From positions 1-64,000 of the forward strand of contig LVAT01000016.1 of the NCBI GenBank assembly GCA_001604135.1: a DNA stretch of 64,000 bases. Direction: 5' to 3'. Of the stretch, positions 1-9,309 are shown piece by piece. The stretch is from Clostridiales bacterium Firm_14. GTDB lineage: Bacteria; Bacillota; Clostridia; Saccharofermentanales; Saccharofermentanaceae. The notes beneath the pieces are model-generated. The model saw only the letters and a list, made by a program, of their open reading frames with translations, ran no database searches and was not told the origin of the DNA. Within the stretch, counting starts at the first letter, position 1. Each line of letters opens with the position of its first letter. Both the position numbers and the translations under genes were made by a program.

Positions 1-85
1 TGCAGTTTTTTCGCTATTGCCCGATTTTTTGTACACTATGCTTTAAAATGTCCCCAAAAAAGAGTATTTCGCTATTCAAAGTGTC

Positions 86-113
86 TTGAAAAATGAAATA
101 AGCAACGTATAAT
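86..113 (+). promoter_or_regulatory. Candidate sigma-70-type promoter of the coiled-coil gene
   Basis: A TTGAAA -35 box (86-91) and a perfect TATAAT -10 box (108-113) are separated by 16 bp, about 60 bp before the ATG at 176. The stretch upstream (1-80) holds TTCGCTATT twice (10-18 and 68-76) but no gene. Confidence 0.6.
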
Positions 114-175
114 AAATTTAGTAATGATAATTAACAAATTATTAACAAAAGCTTGACATTCGGGGGGCAAACGGG

Positions 176-1480
176 ATGGCAAACATTTTGGGAAACGTTT
201 TTAAGGGCAAAGACGGCGTTAACGGCGGCCTTGCAACGCAGGGAGCCGGACAGGGTTCAGGCAATGTAAGACCTGCAAATCCTAACGTTGTCAATCTCCA
301 GACGTCTGGACGTCCGGGCGGACACACCACCCACTCCACGTCCAATTCCACTGCTGCACAGCTCGCAAGAGAGCGTGCTGAAGCTGCAAAGGCTCAGATC
401 GAGATGCGTAAGGCTGCAGAAGCCGCACGTAAAGAAGAGCAGGAAGCAGACAAGAAGGATATTACTCCTGTCGGATTGAAGCCGCCGATCAAGCGTCCGA
501 AGTCCGCATCAGTTAACCACGCTCAGTACGTTGCAGAGCAGCTTGAAGAAGAAGAGAAGGCTGCATCTGAGGGCAAGCCCATTGAGCGTCAGCCTCTTCC
601 GGGCAGAAGTGCTGCCCAGTCTGCATTGGCTCTTGCACAGTCTGTTGCATTGAGAGCACAGAACGAAGAGCGCAGGGCAAGCTCCAAGGCTAAGGCTGCC
701 GCAGCTAAGGTAGTCGAGGCAAGAAGTGCCGTAACGGCTGCAGAGGAAGCTCTCGTTGCTGCCAAGAAGCAGGAAGAGAAGTCCATTAATAACGAAGCAA
801 TCGCTAAGGAAGCTACGCTTGAGGCAGTTAAGCGCGCTGAAGAAGCACGTGCAGCTGCAAATAAGGCTGAAGAACTCGCAAAGATCGCTATCGCCAAGGC
901 TGAAGAGGAAGAGAAGGCAGCTGCTGCTCTTACCGCTGAAGAAGCTAAGCTCACAGAGCGCAGGAAGACTGACGAGAAGGCAAGGATCGAAGCAGAGAAG
1001 GTCGAGCTGGATACCAAGGCTGCAGTTATCACTGCAACACAGGAAGAGGAAGCAGCTTCGAAGGAATACGAGGCAGCTAAGCTCGCACTCGAGAAGGCTC
1101 AGAACGATCTCGACGCAGCTAACCAGATGAAGGCCGAAGAGGATGCACGCGCTGCAGCCGAGAAGGCTGAGAAGGAAGCACGTCTCGCAGCTGAGAAGGC
1201 TATCGAAGAAGCAAGGATCGCAGCTCAGAAGGCTGAAGAAGCAAGACAGGCAGCTCTCCTCGCAGAGCAGAAGGCTAAGGCCGCTGCAGCTAAGGCTGAG
1301 GAAGAAGCAAGGATCGCTGCTGCCAAGGCTGAAGAGATCGCCAAGCTCAGAGCAAAGACATTGGGAACTGATATAGCTAAGGATAAGAAGGAAGAACCTT
1401 CAGCTCCCGTAACACCCGTAGCAACAGGAAGACCCGGATCTACTACACCTGCAAGACCTGCAGCAAAGATCGCTGAGTAA
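176..1480 (+). CDS. Ala/Glu/Lys-rich coiled-coil protein, function unknown
   Basis: The 434-residue product is cytoplasmic by appearance, with no signal peptide or membrane segment. Residues 1-60 are Gly/Asn/Thr-rich and probably disordered. Residues about 60-400 are a nearly continuous run of Ala, Glu, Lys and Arg with repeated phrases such as AEKAEKEARLAAEKA, which predicts a long TolA-like coiled coil. The last 30 residues are Pro/Thr/Ala-rich. The start at 176 follows a GGGGGG Shine-Dalgarno (162-167). The gene is monocistronic, with a promoter at 86-113 and a terminator at 1504-1529. The sequence gives no enzymatic motif. A scaffold, cytoskeletal or envelope-spanning role is possible but not shown, and low-complexity similarity to TolA would not prove kinship. 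Confidence 0.8.
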   Translation: MANILGNVFKGKDGVNGGLATQGAGQGSGNVRPANPNVVNLQTSGRPGGHTTHSTSNSTAAQLARERAEAAKAQIEMRKAAEAARKEEQEADKKDITPVGLKPPIKRPKSASVNHAQYVAEQLEEEEKAASEGKPIERQPLPGRSAAQSALALAQSVALRAQNEERRASSKAKAAAAKVVEARSAVTAAEEALVAAKKQEEKSINNEAIAKEATLEAVKRAEEARAAANKAEELAKIAIAKAEEEEKAAAALTAEEAKLTERRKTDEKARIEAEKVELDTKAAVITATQEEEAASKEYEAAKLALEKAQNDLDAANQMKAEEDARAAAEKAEKEARLAAEKAIEEARIAAQKAEEARQAALLAEQKAKAAAAKAEEEARIAAAKAEEIAKLRAKTLGTDIAKDKKEEPSAPVTPVATGRPGSTTPARPAAKIAE

Positions 1481-1503
1481 ACAAATTAGCAATTCAAATT
1501 ATT

Positions 1504-1529
1504 AAGGGCTGTCCATACGGGCAGCCCTT
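1504..1529 (+). terminator. Hairpin terminator between convergent genes
   Basis: AAGGGCTG (1504-1511) pairs with CAGCCCTT (1522-1529) between the converging coiled-coil gene and the first propeller lipoprotein. The U-tract is weak on both strands, so it may serve either gene. Confidence 0.6.
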
Positions 1530-1551
1530 AGTCGTTATATTATGTCTGGTC

Positions 1552-4026
1552 TTATCCTCTCTCGCTTAATACCTTCTGGACTCTGTCCTGGGCAATGGCG
1601 ACAACCGATGCCAGGTCCTTTTGACCGAGGAAGTATGCGGGCATCTCCTCAATGAGGATCAGGTCGATCGCAGCGTCGCTGGCATTGCTCCTGGAGCAGC
1701 TGGAGATGATCTTCTCGATCTCGTTGATATGCTCCTGGGAGAATGTGATTATCGAGTTAGGGTTATTCTTAATGTCTGATTCAGAATAGATATTCTTTCT
1801 GCCTGCACCGTTATAGTAATCGACAGCCTGCTGGGCTACCTTTCTGAAAGCAGTACGGCTTAATACGAACTCATCGTTGAGGGCGAGGGATTCCTGGATC
1901 TCTTCTGTCATGAGGAGCTTTACAAACTCGCCGCAGGCATCGGTATTTATTGCCTGGGCAGAGATCGCTACTGAAACGTGAGGAACAAACATAGGTCCTC
2001 TGCCGTCTGTTGAAGGAATGCCCAGGATCGAAGTGCTGCCCTTAAGTTCAGTGATGCCGTAGAGGTAGCTTCCGATTCCGTAGCATGTCGTAAAGTAACC
2101 CTTCTGACCGTCGGCAAGCAATCTGTCGCCCTTGAAGGCCATAACGCCAACGCCGCCTGAAATATAGGCGCCTGAACCGCCTTCAGCTGCAGGGTCGTTC
2201 CAGTTTCTTGCTCTCTCCTGAACGTTTTCCTTGACGAACGTTGCAAGTTCTGCGAATTCAGGACCGGAGAAATCGGCTTTGCCTTCCTTTAAGAACTTAT
2301 CGCTCATCGCATTGAAGAGTGTCGTGAAATATACGGCCTGACCGGATGTGATGACATCCTTTCCGTTCAACTGGTCAGAAAGGTATTTCTTGTATTCTGC
2401 GGTAGTAAAGCCCGTGCCGGAAGCGCCTGCATACTTGACGTCTGTATGGATTCCCTGAATACCATAGCAAAGCACAAGCTGATAAAGTTTTCCGTCAGTC
2501 TTGGCAGCGTCAACGATGTTGGTGAAATACTTTTCGCTGTCGAGATTTCCGATATAAGGTGTAAGGTCAACAAGATAGTTGGAATTGTTGAGCTGTCCGA
2601 GATTTGCAACATCCATCATGATGTCTGGACCTTCGCCGTTTAAGAGGTCCATGGCAAGCTTATTTCCTATCTTTGCATCACCGTTAAGGGTAATGGTCTG
2701 CAATTCGTCATCGTTGGCGATCTGATTTCCGTAATTGTAAGCGCTGTTGTCTGTATAGCGTCCGGATACCTCAATGAAATAATCACTGCTTGTGGCATTG
2801 TACTTGTTGATGGCATCAGAGATCTTCTCGTTTACATATCCGTAAGGAACGTAGAGCTCCATTATCGTCTTGCCGGCGTGAGGATTCGTGGAAGCCTTGG
2901 TCAGCTCCATGACGGTGATGCCGGAAACGTTTGACTCGGTATAAGCTCCGCTGTATCCGGTCTGTCCGCAAAGAAGAATACTGTCTTCCTTGATGTCAGC
3001 AACACTGAGACCGTTAAGAATGCTTCTGTTCTCACCGCACCAGCTGTAATTAAATACCTGTACTGTCTCCTTATTCTTCATGTCGAGCTTTGCGATGCCG
3101 ACAGGTGCCGAATAATAGATATTTCCGTCACTGCCGGTCATGGCAGAATAAAGATAATCCGTGTTGATCCATTCGTAATCCTTGGCATCCTTTTCGGTAA
3201 GTGTGCAGGTCTTAAGATCCAGTTCATAATATTTCTGTTCGGACTCTATGTTTACGGGGAGCAGGGCCTTATCACCTTCTAAAGGGAGTACTGCCGGTAC
3301 ATCGTAAACATTCTTTCCTTCTGAAATAAGATCTACGGAAGACATATTTCCGTCAGGTGATTCTACATTAAGGGTATAGTATGCCTGTGCGCCCCAATTA
3401 GGTACGCTTTCTACTCTGTAACCGCAGATCTTATAAGATCTGCCGGAACCGCCGGTGCCGTTAACGGTATTGCTTTCCAATTCTTTTCCGGTGGCAGGAT
3501 CGATAATGAGCTCTTTGGAGACGGAACTGTCATTATTGGAATCGTAGTCGACAACTATGGTCCTGATCTTGCCGTCTTCGTAGGTAATTCCGTTTGTATA
3601 GCTCGAATCGCCGTAGCTCTTGGTAAGATCGATGGTGGATACAACCTGCATTGTGCTTCTGTCTATTACCGTTAAGATAGAGATCTCAACATCTTTGCTG
3701 GAATACTTCGACCAGTCGAAATCTTCCGGAAGCACATAATTGCCTGATGAATGAACAACAACATACTTGTCATCCGCACCGATCAGATTGGGATATACGT
3801 ATTGCGGTTTCTTGCTCTTGTCTATTTCAGGCATAAAGCTGGCTGTTTTGCTATCGTACCACGGCGAATCAGCAGTGATCTTCTGACCTCTGTGGCTTGT
3901 TTCCTTCATGCCTGCTCCGCTGTCGTTGGCATTGCCGCCATTATTCTTCTTACCGCATCCTGCGGCCGTAAAGACTATAGCGCCTGCAAGCGCCACAGAC
4001 ATTATTCTAAGGGGTAACTTTTTCAT
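1552..4026 (-). CDS. Propeller/solute-binding-like lipoprotein, paralog 1
   Basis: A secreted lipoprotein of 824 residues. A lipobox (TAAGC) ends the signal peptide near residue 24, followed by a KITADSPWYDS motif shared by all four paralogs. Residues about 40-370 form short beta-rich repeats like a propeller. From HAGKTIMELYVPYG on, the protein resembles extracellular solute-binding proteins of ABC importers: a LAMDLLNGEGPDIMMD segment, a TEYKKYL region and the closing LILIEEMPAYF and IAQDRVQKVLSERG motifs. The ATG is preceded by AAGGAG. It lies in a row of four paralogs, but each is followed by its own terminator and no permease or ATPase is nearby. It may bind a ligand for sensing or use a distant permease. 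The substrate is unknown. Confidence 0.8.
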   Translation of the reverse strand: MKKLPLRIMSVALAGAIVFTAAGCGKKNNGGNANDSGAGMKETSHRGQKITADSPWYDSKTASFMPEIDKSKKPQYVYPNLIGADDKYVVVHSSGNYVLPEDFDWSKYSSKDVEISILTVIDRSTMQVVSTIDLTKSYGDSSYTNGITYEDGKIRTIVVDYDSNNDSSVSKELIIDPATGKELESNTVNGTGGSGRSYKICGYRVESVPNWGAQAYYTLNVESPDGNMSSVDLISEGKNVYDVPAVLPLEGDKALLPVNIESEQKYYELDLKTCTLTEKDAKDYEWINTDYLYSAMTGSDGNIYYSAPVGIAKLDMKNKETVQVFNYSWCGENRSILNGLSVADIKEDSILLCGQTGYSGAYTESNVSGITVMELTKASTNPHAGKTIMELYVPYGYVNEKISDAINKYNATSSDYFIEVSGRYTDNSAYNYGNQIANDDELQTITLNGDAKIGNKLAMDLLNGEGPDIMMDVANLGQLNNSNYLVDLTPYIGNLDSEKYFTNIVDAAKTDGKLYQLVLCYGIQGIHTDVKYAGASGTGFTTAEYKKYLSDQLNGKDVITSGQAVYFTTLFNAMSDKFLKEGKADFSGPEFAELATFVKENVQERARNWNDPAAEGGSGAYISGGVGVMAFKGDRLLADGQKGYFTTCYGIGSYLYGITELKGSTSILGIPSTDGRGPMFVPHVSVAISAQAINTDACGEFVKLLMTEEIQESLALNDEFVLSRTAFRKVAQQAVDYYNGAGRKNIYSESDIKNNPNSIITFSQEHINEIEKIISSCSRSNASDAAIDLILIEEMPAYFLGQKDLASVVAIAQDRVQKVLSERG

Positions 4027-4156
4027 ACCATTCTCCTTTTCCCCAGCGCATATTTGAACAGTTGAGATTTTAAGACCGCCAAAAATCGAAACAGCATCAA
4101 TATATAGGCAAAACTTAGGTAAAGCGGTTTCATATTTGTTTCTTATCAGAAAACAT

Positions 4157-4191
4157 AAAAAAGGCTGCTCCTTTTCGAAGCAGCCTCAAAA
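4157..4191 (-). terminator. Rho-independent terminator of propeller lipoprotein 2
   Basis: On the minus strand AGGCTGCT and AGCAGCCT (4162-4186) form a stem followed by a run of six T. It separates paralog 2 from paralog 1, so the two are not one transcript. Confidence 0.85.
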
Positions 4192-4209
4192 AACCTTGTC
4201 TGTCAGAGA

Positions 4210-6675
4210 TTATCCTCTCTCTCCTATTACCTTCTGGGCTCTGTCCTGAGCGATCCTGATGACGTCATTCAGTTCCTTCTGGCCTGAGAAATATGCGGGC
4301 ATCTCTTCGATCAGGATAAGTCCGATCGCAGCATCTGTGGTATTCATGCCCGAAATGCTCATAATGATCTTCTCTAATTCATCAACGTTCTTTTCCGAGA
4401 ACTTTATTCTGTTAGAGACAACATCTCCGTTCCTGTCATATCCAAAATATGAATCTCCTCCGGGACCGTTCATGAAATCAACCGCTTCCATGGCGCCAGC
4501 TCTGAAAGCTTCCTTATTAAGAACGAAATTACCGCCCTTAGCCAATTCCTTCTGCGTATCATCAGTCATGAGCATCTTAACGAATTCGCCGCATGCATCG
4601 ACATTCTTAGACTGTGAAGATACTGCAACAGATATATAGGATTCGAGCAAAGGTCCGCGGCCGTCAGCTGAAGGGATTCCCAATATCGCGGTAGCGCCGT
4701 TTAACTGTCCTACTGAAGCGAAATAGCTGTTAAATCCATATACTGAAGTGTACATGGCAATCTGGGATTCCAATGAGTCTCCCTTAAAGCCTGCCACTCC
4801 TACGGCACCGCTGTAAGTCTCAGCCACATAGTAGTCATCGCCATTGTTATAAAGCTCATCCCAGGACTTAGCCTTCTCGGGAACGTTATTCTTAACATAT
4901 TCTGCAAGAGCAGCAAATTCCGGACCTGTAAAATCAGCTTTGCCGTCAACAAAGAACTTTTCGCTCATTGCCGTGAAAAGCATAGAGAAATATGCAGCCT
5001 GACCGTAATTGATGACATCCTTTCCGTTCAGCTTGTCCTTGAGGAATTTCTCATATTCTTCAGTAGTAAAACCGACGCCTGACTTACCGGCATATTCAGC
5101 CTTTGTCTGGATGCCGGAGATCATATAGCAAAGAGGCAGCTGGTAAAGCTTTCCGTTGTTCTGCGCCGCTTCTGCGATGTTCGTGAAATACTTATCTGAA
5201 CTTAAGGTTCCGACATATTTGTTCAGATCAACGAGATAGTTGTCTGAATTAAGCTGGCCATACGCACTTGTATTGAGCAGGATGTCCGGACCCTCACCGT
5301 TTAAGATGTCCATGGCAAGTTCATTACTCATGCTGGCATTATACTTCATGTTGGCCTTTGCCCAGTCATCTTCGCTGTTAACATTGGAATAAGAATCGTC
5401 ATCAACATCTAAATAACGGTCACTGGTCTCAATATAATAAGTGCCGTTTGTATCGTTAAACTTGACGATAGCTTCACCGACATTGAGATCAACGCTTGAA
5501 TAAGGAGCATAGAGTTCCAGGATCGTCTTGCCGGCATGAGGATTTGTGTCTGCCCTGTCCAATGTGATGAGCATGTACTCGGGGACAACGCCGGGCATAT
5601 AATTTGTCATGCTCTTCTCGCCCCAGAGGATCATCGAATCATCAGAGCATTCAACAAGCTGCAGATAACCGAGATAAGCTCTGTTTACTGAACACCAGCT
5701 GTATTTAAATATGTTTTCTGTTGTCTTCTTCTCGATGTTGACCTTCGCAATGCCTTCGGAATTGGAGAAGTAGACTGTTCCGTCTTTTCCCATTAATGTG
5801 TTATAGATTCCGCTGACATCAAGCCAATCGTATTTCTTTGAATCGGCAGCGGTTGCCGTTAAAGCATTGACATCGATCTCGTAGAAGATCGTATCCTCGT
5901 CCGTGCTTGCAGCTGCAACCAGCTTGTCTTCGCCGGTCTTCAGAATGATAGGGCATTCATAAATGTTCAGCTCTTTATCTCTGAGCTCGATAGTCTGTTC
6001 ATTCTCACCGTCGCTGTCGGTTATGGTCACGAGGCAGTATCCCTTATCTGTCTCGTCCCATTCAGTAGAAGTCTTGACCGTATAAGAACCGAAATCAAAA
6101 GTGCGGTCATAATAATGGTAATTGGATTCATCGTACGGAATCTCTTTTTTGTCTAAGACTTTTCCCGTCTTTGCATCACAGACAATCTTAGTGACGTTCA
6201 GCTGGTTCTTCGTGTCATCATATGAAGACAAACGGAACTTGTACTGGCCGTCTTCATATTCAACGTTCTCAATATATCCGCTTTTGGGCAGAAACTCGGT
6301 AAGATCGTACTTCATATCGGTCTTGCCGGTCTCTCTGTTGATGAATGCTACGTAATTTATCGAATAATCGTTGTAACTGAATTTGTTCCAGTCGATGTTA
6401 TTAGGTACCTTGTAATAACCGTTTGCATATACTGCAAAATATTTTTCGTCTGAACCGATAAGCGTCTGAGATACATATTCAAGGGCTTTCTTGGAATCTA
6501 CCTCCGGCTTGAAAGTTTTGATCGAACTGTTAAACCAGGGAGAATCAGCTGCGATCTTCTCGCCGCTTCTGCTCTTTTCTCTTTGTTTTCCCTTATTCTT
6601 GTTGCAGGCAGCCATAGGCAAGACCAAAGCTGCTATCAAAGCACAAGATACCACCTTAATCGGAAGCTTCTTCAT
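4210..6675 (-). CDS. Propeller/solute-binding-like lipoprotein, paralog 2
   Basis: This 821-residue lipoprotein starts at MKKLPIKVVS (6675). An AAGGAG site lies 7 bp upstream, which makes the ATG 21 bp further out unlikely. The signal peptide ends at the lipobox MAACN. A KIAADSPWFNS motif follows, then a propeller-like N-terminal half rich in Tyr, Asp and Lys. The solute-binding-like half begins at HAGKTILELYAPYS and carries LAMDILNGEGPDILLN and the terminal EEMPAYFSGQKELNDVIRIA motif. It is closest in layout to paralog 1, with a similar length and matching blocks. It is monocistronic: its own terminator lies at 4157-4191, and an 18-bp perfect palindrome sits about 33 bp upstream of the start. 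No transporter partner is visible. Confidence 0.8.
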   Translation of the reverse strand: MKKLPIKVVSCALIAALVLPMAACNKNKGKQREKSRSGEKIAADSPWFNSSIKTFKPEVDSKKALEYVSQTLIGSDEKYFAVYANGYYKVPNNIDWNKFSYNDYSINYVAFINRETGKTDMKYDLTEFLPKSGYIENVEYEDGQYKFRLSSYDDTKNQLNVTKIVCDAKTGKVLDKKEIPYDESNYHYYDRTFDFGSYTVKTSTEWDETDKGYCLVTITDSDGENEQTIELRDKELNIYECPIILKTGEDKLVAAASTDEDTIFYEIDVNALTATAADSKKYDWLDVSGIYNTLMGKDGTVYFSNSEGIAKVNIEKKTTENIFKYSWCSVNRAYLGYLQLVECSDDSMILWGEKSMTNYMPGVVPEYMLITLDRADTNPHAGKTILELYAPYSSVDLNVGEAIVKFNDTNGTYYIETSDRYLDVDDDSYSNVNSEDDWAKANMKYNASMSNELAMDILNGEGPDILLNTSAYGQLNSDNYLVDLNKYVGTLSSDKYFTNIAEAAQNNGKLYQLPLCYMISGIQTKAEYAGKSGVGFTTEEYEKFLKDKLNGKDVINYGQAAYFSMLFTAMSEKFFVDGKADFTGPEFAALAEYVKNNVPEKAKSWDELYNNGDDYYVAETYSGAVGVAGFKGDSLESQIAMYTSVYGFNSYFASVGQLNGATAILGIPSADGRGPLLESYISVAVSSQSKNVDACGEFVKMLMTDDTQKELAKGGNFVLNKEAFRAGAMEAVDFMNGPGGDSYFGYDRNGDVVSNRIKFSEKNVDELEKIIMSISGMNTTDAAIGLILIEEMPAYFSGQKELNDVIRIAQDRAQKVIGERG

Positions 6676-6707
6676 ATACTTTCTCCTTATATCCATGATT
6701 CCGGATT

Positions 6708-6725
6708 ATACAATCATGATTGTAT
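6708..6725. promoter_or_regulatory. Perfect 18-bp palindrome upstream of lipoprotein 2
   Basis: ATACAATCATGATTGTAT is a perfect palindrome 33 bp upstream of the start of paralog 2, followed by the imperfect inverted repeat GCAGATATACAATCTGC (731 to 747 of the 6 kb block). It has the form of a dimeric repressor operator. The regulator is unknown. Confidence 0.45.
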
Positions 6726-6786
6726 GTCCGGCAGATATACAATCTGCATCAAATTTAAGGCAATTATAAGGTAAGCGGATATCAAA

Positions 6787-6823
6787 CATGTTACATCCGA
6801 ATGCCGGGGGAAATGTAAGCATG
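6787..6823 (-). terminator. Weak hairpin after propeller lipoprotein 3
   Basis: CATGTTACAT (6787-6796) and ATGTAAGCATG (6813-6823) pair directly after the stop of paralog 3. The U-tract is poor (TTTGAT), so termination efficiency is uncertain. Confidence 0.45.
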
Positions 6824-6824
6824 A

Positions 6825-9182
6825 TCATTTCCTCTCATCCAACACCTTCTGCGCCCTGTCCTGTGCGATCTTTATGACATCATCGAGGCTCTTCTGGTCC
6901 ATAAAATATGCCGGCATCTCCTCTATCAGGATGATGCTTACCGCCTGATCCTCAGAATGCATGCAGGAGCAGCTGAGAATGATATTCTCAAGCAAATCGA
7001 TATCATCCTTAGAGAATCTGTATCTGTTCTCCTTAAGCTGTCCGTTGTTGTCGCGGCCGTAAATATCGTCATAATAAGGATCGTTAAAGTGATCTGCGGC
7101 CGCCAGGCCCGCCTTTCTTAAAGCCTCTTTGTTAACGACGAAATTCTCCTGCATCGCAAGATCTTCCTGAGTCTTGTAGGATAACAGGATCTTAATAAAC
7201 TCGACTGAGGCTTCCACATTATGGGACTGTGAGGATACGGCTGCCGAAGTATATGCACGGAACATGGGGCCTCTGCCGTCAGAAGACGGAAGACCCAGGA
7301 TGACGAAATCCCCCCTGATATTAGAAAGCTGGTGGAAATAATCGATCATTCCGCGGAAGTTGCCATATACAGCGGTCTCGCTGTTCTCTCCGTAATCGTC
7401 ACCGGCTTTTTCCTGAACATTCTTCTTAACAAATTCCGCAAGTTCCGCAAATTCAGGCCCTGTAAAATCAGCCTTGCCGTCTTTTATGAACTTGTCTTTC
7501 ATGGAATCGAATACCATGGCAAAGTAATGCGCCTGACCTGCAAAGATTATGTCTTTGCCGTTAAGGTCATCATACAGGAACTTCTCATACTCTTTCGTGG
7601 TAAAGCCCACACCTGAAGCTCCTGCATTAGCCTTGTCCGTACAAATACCTTCAATAAGGTAACATACGGGCATCTGGTACAGTTTGCCGTCCACCTTGGC
7701 CCCGTCTACTATATTCGTGAAATACTTATCAGGATCAAGGTCACTGAAATAAGGCGACAGGTCTACAAGGTAACTGCTGTTGTTAAGCAGGCCCAACATG
7801 CCTGCATTCATGATGATATCAGGTCCTTCGCCGTTGATTATGTCCATGGCAAGGCGGATGCTCATTTCCATTTCCTCATTGAGCTCGATATCACGGATCT
7901 CATCACGGTTGCCGTCGTATCCTTTATTTCCTGCACTGCCCGTCCGGTATTTGTCAGTTATTTCAATAAAGCAGTCTTTGTTCGTCTCATTGAACTTCAA
8001 TACCGCTTCATTGATCTTGTTGTTTGTGGCCTCGTCAGGAACATACAGCTCCAGTATGGTCTTGCCGGCATGAGGGTTTTTCTCAGCCTTGATAAACTTA
8101 ACGATATAAAAACCAGGGTATGATCCGCCCGTAGATAAAGAATACTTTTCCTGATGCTGGCCCGTGAGAATAAAGGAATCCCCGCTTATGTCAGCCACAT
8201 GGAGGTCTTCCAGAATTGTCCGGCTGACGCCGCAATAGCTGAAATCAATGACCTGCTCTGCGTTCTTCTTTTCGAGATCAAGCCTGAAAAGGCCTATGGA
8301 CGTCGTGTAATAGGTCTCACCGTTAACACTGTATGTATTCTCCAGACCATCAGTATCGATCCATTCGTATTCTTTCGGATCAAGTGCTTTGGAATTGCCG
8401 CTTACCAGATCGATCTCGAAAAACCTTAAGCCGGCATTTGAGTCAGCAACTGCAAGTGCCTTATCATCTCCGGTCGGTAAGACCGACTTTAATTCATAAA
8501 GAGCCTTTCCGGCCTCTTTAAGTTCAACCCTCTTAGCATTGCCGTCAGGAGAATATGCCGCCAGTTCAACGTAAGATCCTCCGTCTTCGTAAATAACGGC
8601 CGAATCAACCGTGTAATCACCGAGTTCAAATGATCTGTCCCCAAAATTTCTGTCTCCGTTGTCTACATTGCCCCTGGAATACTCTTTTGAATCCGTTATC
8701 TTCCCGGTCTCGATATCAATATCCTTATCAAAGATCCGGGTATTCCCGTTTGTCGGATCAACGGAATCAATATGAAGTGTGACTGTGCCGTTCTTAAACG
8801 AAGATTTAAATATATGGTCTGAGAAGGCGATCTCTCCGTTAAGATCTATCGTCTTTTTTGTTGTTCCCGTTTCTTTGTCAATAACGGTTACAGTTGCGAT
8901 CACATCTTTGTTAAGGTCTCCGATCTGTGAAGATTCTCCGTAATAATGGCCGTTCGTCACAACAATAAGATTTTTGTCATCAGAACCTGCCAGCTGTGAA
9001 TCAATGCTGAAGATCTGACGGCTATAATCTACCCCAAGCTCGGCTTTGACTACACCTGTGTCATACCATGGTGTATCAGCCTTGATCTTTCTTGTTTTCC
9101 CGGATTTGCCGCAGGACATGACCGATGCAGCCAATGAAAATATCAGCACAGCTGATACTGCTCTTATGATTGTCTTTTTCAT
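6825..9182 (-). CDS. Propeller/solute-binding-like lipoprotein, paralog 3
   Basis: The product has 785 residues, with a signal peptide ending at VMSCGK and the family motif KIKADTPWYDTG next to it. The N-terminal half (about 40-355) is beta-rich and propeller-like. The second half runs from HAGKTILELYVPDE through LAMDIINGEGPDIIMN to EEMPAYFMDQKSLDDVIKIA. It is shorter than paralogs 1 and 2, mainly in the middle of the solute-binding half. The start follows GGGGAAAAGGA. Neighbouring paralogs lie on the same strand, but a terminator of paralog 4 sits directly upstream. The duplication is old: blocks at the domain ends match well while the propeller halves have diverged. Confidence 0.8.
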   Translation of the reverse strand: MKKTIIRAVSAVLIFSLAASVMSCGKSGKTRKIKADTPWYDTGVVKAELGVDYSRQIFSIDSQLAGSDDKNLIVVTNGHYYGESSQIGDLNKDVIATVTVIDKETGTTKKTIDLNGEIAFSDHIFKSSFKNGTVTLHIDSVDPTNGNTRIFDKDIDIETGKITDSKEYSRGNVDNGDRNFGDRSFELGDYTVDSAVIYEDGGSYVELAAYSPDGNAKRVELKEAGKALYELKSVLPTGDDKALAVADSNAGLRFFEIDLVSGNSKALDPKEYEWIDTDGLENTYSVNGETYYTTSIGLFRLDLEKKNAEQVIDFSYCGVSRTILEDLHVADISGDSFILTGQHQEKYSLSTGGSYPGFYIVKFIKAEKNPHAGKTILELYVPDEATNNKINEAVLKFNETNKDCFIEITDKYRTGSAGNKGYDGNRDEIRDIELNEEMEMSIRLAMDIINGEGPDIIMNAGMLGLLNNSSYLVDLSPYFSDLDPDKYFTNIVDGAKVDGKLYQMPVCYLIEGICTDKANAGASGVGFTTKEYEKFLYDDLNGKDIIFAGQAHYFAMVFDSMKDKFIKDGKADFTGPEFAELAEFVKKNVQEKAGDDYGENSETAVYGNFRGMIDYFHQLSNIRGDFVILGLPSSDGRGPMFRAYTSAAVSSQSHNVEASVEFIKILLSYKTQEDLAMQENFVVNKEALRKAGLAAADHFNDPYYDDIYGRDNNGQLKENRYRFSKDDIDLLENIILSCSCMHSEDQAVSIILIEEMPAYFMDQKSLDDVIKIAQDRAQKVLDERK

Positions 9183-9273
9183 TCCTTTTCCCCTGTGCTC
9201 AGCACAACTTACAATTCCTAAATCCCCAATTAGCTATTATACTTGAGATATTTTAAAAATCACTATTTATCTG

Positions 9274-9306
9274 AAAAAGGCTGCCTTGTTCAAGGGCAGC
9301 CTTTTA
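9274..9306 (-). terminator. Rho-independent terminator of propeller lipoprotein 4
   Basis: AAGGCTGCC and GGCAGCCTT form a strong stem with A and T tracts on both sides, directly after the stop of paralog 4. It resembles the terminator of paralog 2 (GGCTGC core). Confidence 0.85.
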
Positions 9307-9309
9307 TTG

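Noticed and set aside
1-80. Paired-word array at the window start
   Set aside because: TTCGCTATT occurs twice but only in direct orientation, 58 bp apart, with no inverse partner in the window part that is visible.
589-1032. Antisense frame of 147 codons inside the coiled-coil gene
   Set aside because: It is Ser/Ala-rich only because it mirrors the Ala/Lys/Glu codons of the plus strand.
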